In this document: positions 45,120 through 45,247 of the stretch, in pieces
Layout of the letters: each line of letters begins with the position of its first letter
Numbering within the stretch: position 1 is the stretch's first letter
Source of the DNA: Bondarzewia mesenterica
Lineage: Eukaryota > Basidiomycota > Agaricomycetes > Russulales > Bondarzewiaceae
Reading direction: 5' to 3'
Length of the DNA: 45,247 nt
Assembly: GCA_004802705.1 (NCBI GenBank)
Contig: SGPL01000261.1
Location: forward strand, 1-45,247
Position numbers and translations under genes: made by a program
The notes under the pieces: generated by a model
Seen by the model: the letters and a program-made list of their open reading frames with translations, nothing else
The model's database searches: none
Told to the model about the DNA's origin: nothing

Positions 45120-45247
45120 TAGGTTCACTTGGACAATACAATCTAAATTTATCATATAAATGATAAATATATTCTTTATGAACAACACCTTGTTTAAAGT
45201 GTAACTTTGTATCAACACTTCTTCGTCTAGCAAAAAAGATCTCCAAG
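45120..45247 (-). pseudogene. LAGLIDADG homing-endonuclease fragment, probably of mitochondrial origin
   Basis: The last 128 bases are strikingly AT-rich. On the minus strand they encode VDTKLHFKQGVVHKEYIYHL and then YDKFRLYCPSEPK. This closely follows the block after the first LAGLIDADG helix in intron-encoded homing endonucleases of fungal mitochondria (pattern RLxFKQGxxHKEYxxHLYxxFxxYC). At the extreme window edge the other frame reads LGDLF, the end of the helix itself. A T-run then shifts the frame by one, so the copy is broken. Homology ends near 45120 and nuclear-type sequence resumes. These enzymes cut DNA to spread their introns. The upstream part lies outside the window. A nuclear mitochondrial insertion or an assembly join are the two explanations. 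Confidence 0.6.

Noticed and set aside
1..45247. CRISPR arrays, operons, prokaryotic promoters
   Set aside because: Spliceosomal introns and eukaryotic families throughout; the only short tandem array is the 23-bp minisatellite at 42569, with no spacers.

Overview
The window is nuclear DNA of a basidiomycete fungus, most likely an agaricomycete. Housekeeping genes are cut by many short introns (about 50-75 nt, GT..AG with occasional GC..AG). Gene orientations are mixed, there are no operons, and several neighbours are divergent pairs with 240-300 bp shared promoters. The protein families (MOZART1, SF3B1, AP-1 gamma, DNA ligase IV, Dpb2, forkhead) are those of a eukaryotic core genome. Exon models were built by hand from splice signals, reading phase and remembered family conservation; no alignment was run.

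Layout. 1-6101: a CpG-poor, decayed transposon domain. It holds a Ty3/gypsy 3' half with integrase and chromodomain, a downstream ORF with a damaged CCHC knuckle, a probable LTR, AT-rich sequence without genes, and a block ending in a 22-nt A run. About 6290-9260: copy 1 of a roughly 3 kb duplication carrying an acidic C2H2 zinc-finger gene. 9688-18028: Tma16, a Gin4/Cdr2-type kinase (minus) and DNA ligase IV (plus), the last two divergent. About 18430-21310: copy 2 of the duplication with a second C2H2 gene and an assembly gap. 21840-22855: an agaricomycete-type hypothetical protein. 23378-27049: a coiled-coil protein (minus) divergent from DNA polymerase epsilon subunit Dpb2, with three ACGCGT boxes between them. 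27753-34266: a forkhead factor (minus) divergent from AP-1 gamma adaptin. 34605-38340: SF3B1. 38604-38979: MOZART1 (minus), divergent from a membrane-anchored M20 peptidase at 39283-41937. 42773-43765: a conserved-looking hypothetical protein (minus). 43866-45247: mostly unassigned, ending in an AT-rich piece of a LAGLIDADG homing endonuclease that looks mitochondrial.

The genes do not form one pathway. Several concern S phase and division (Dpb2, ligase IV, the septin-associated-type kinase, MOZART1 at microtubule-organising centres), and the ACGCGT cluster suggests MBF-type G1/S control of the Dpb2 pair. The most unusual features are the duplicated C2H2 locus with a palindromic insertion in only one copy, compensated frameshifts between the two proteins, two probable GC-AG introns, a 9-nt microexon in the M20 peptidase, and the homing-endonuclease fragment. 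Scattered N between about 16220 and 19200 and an N gap at about 18688-18817 limit the ligase IV 3' half and the copy 2 upstream region.
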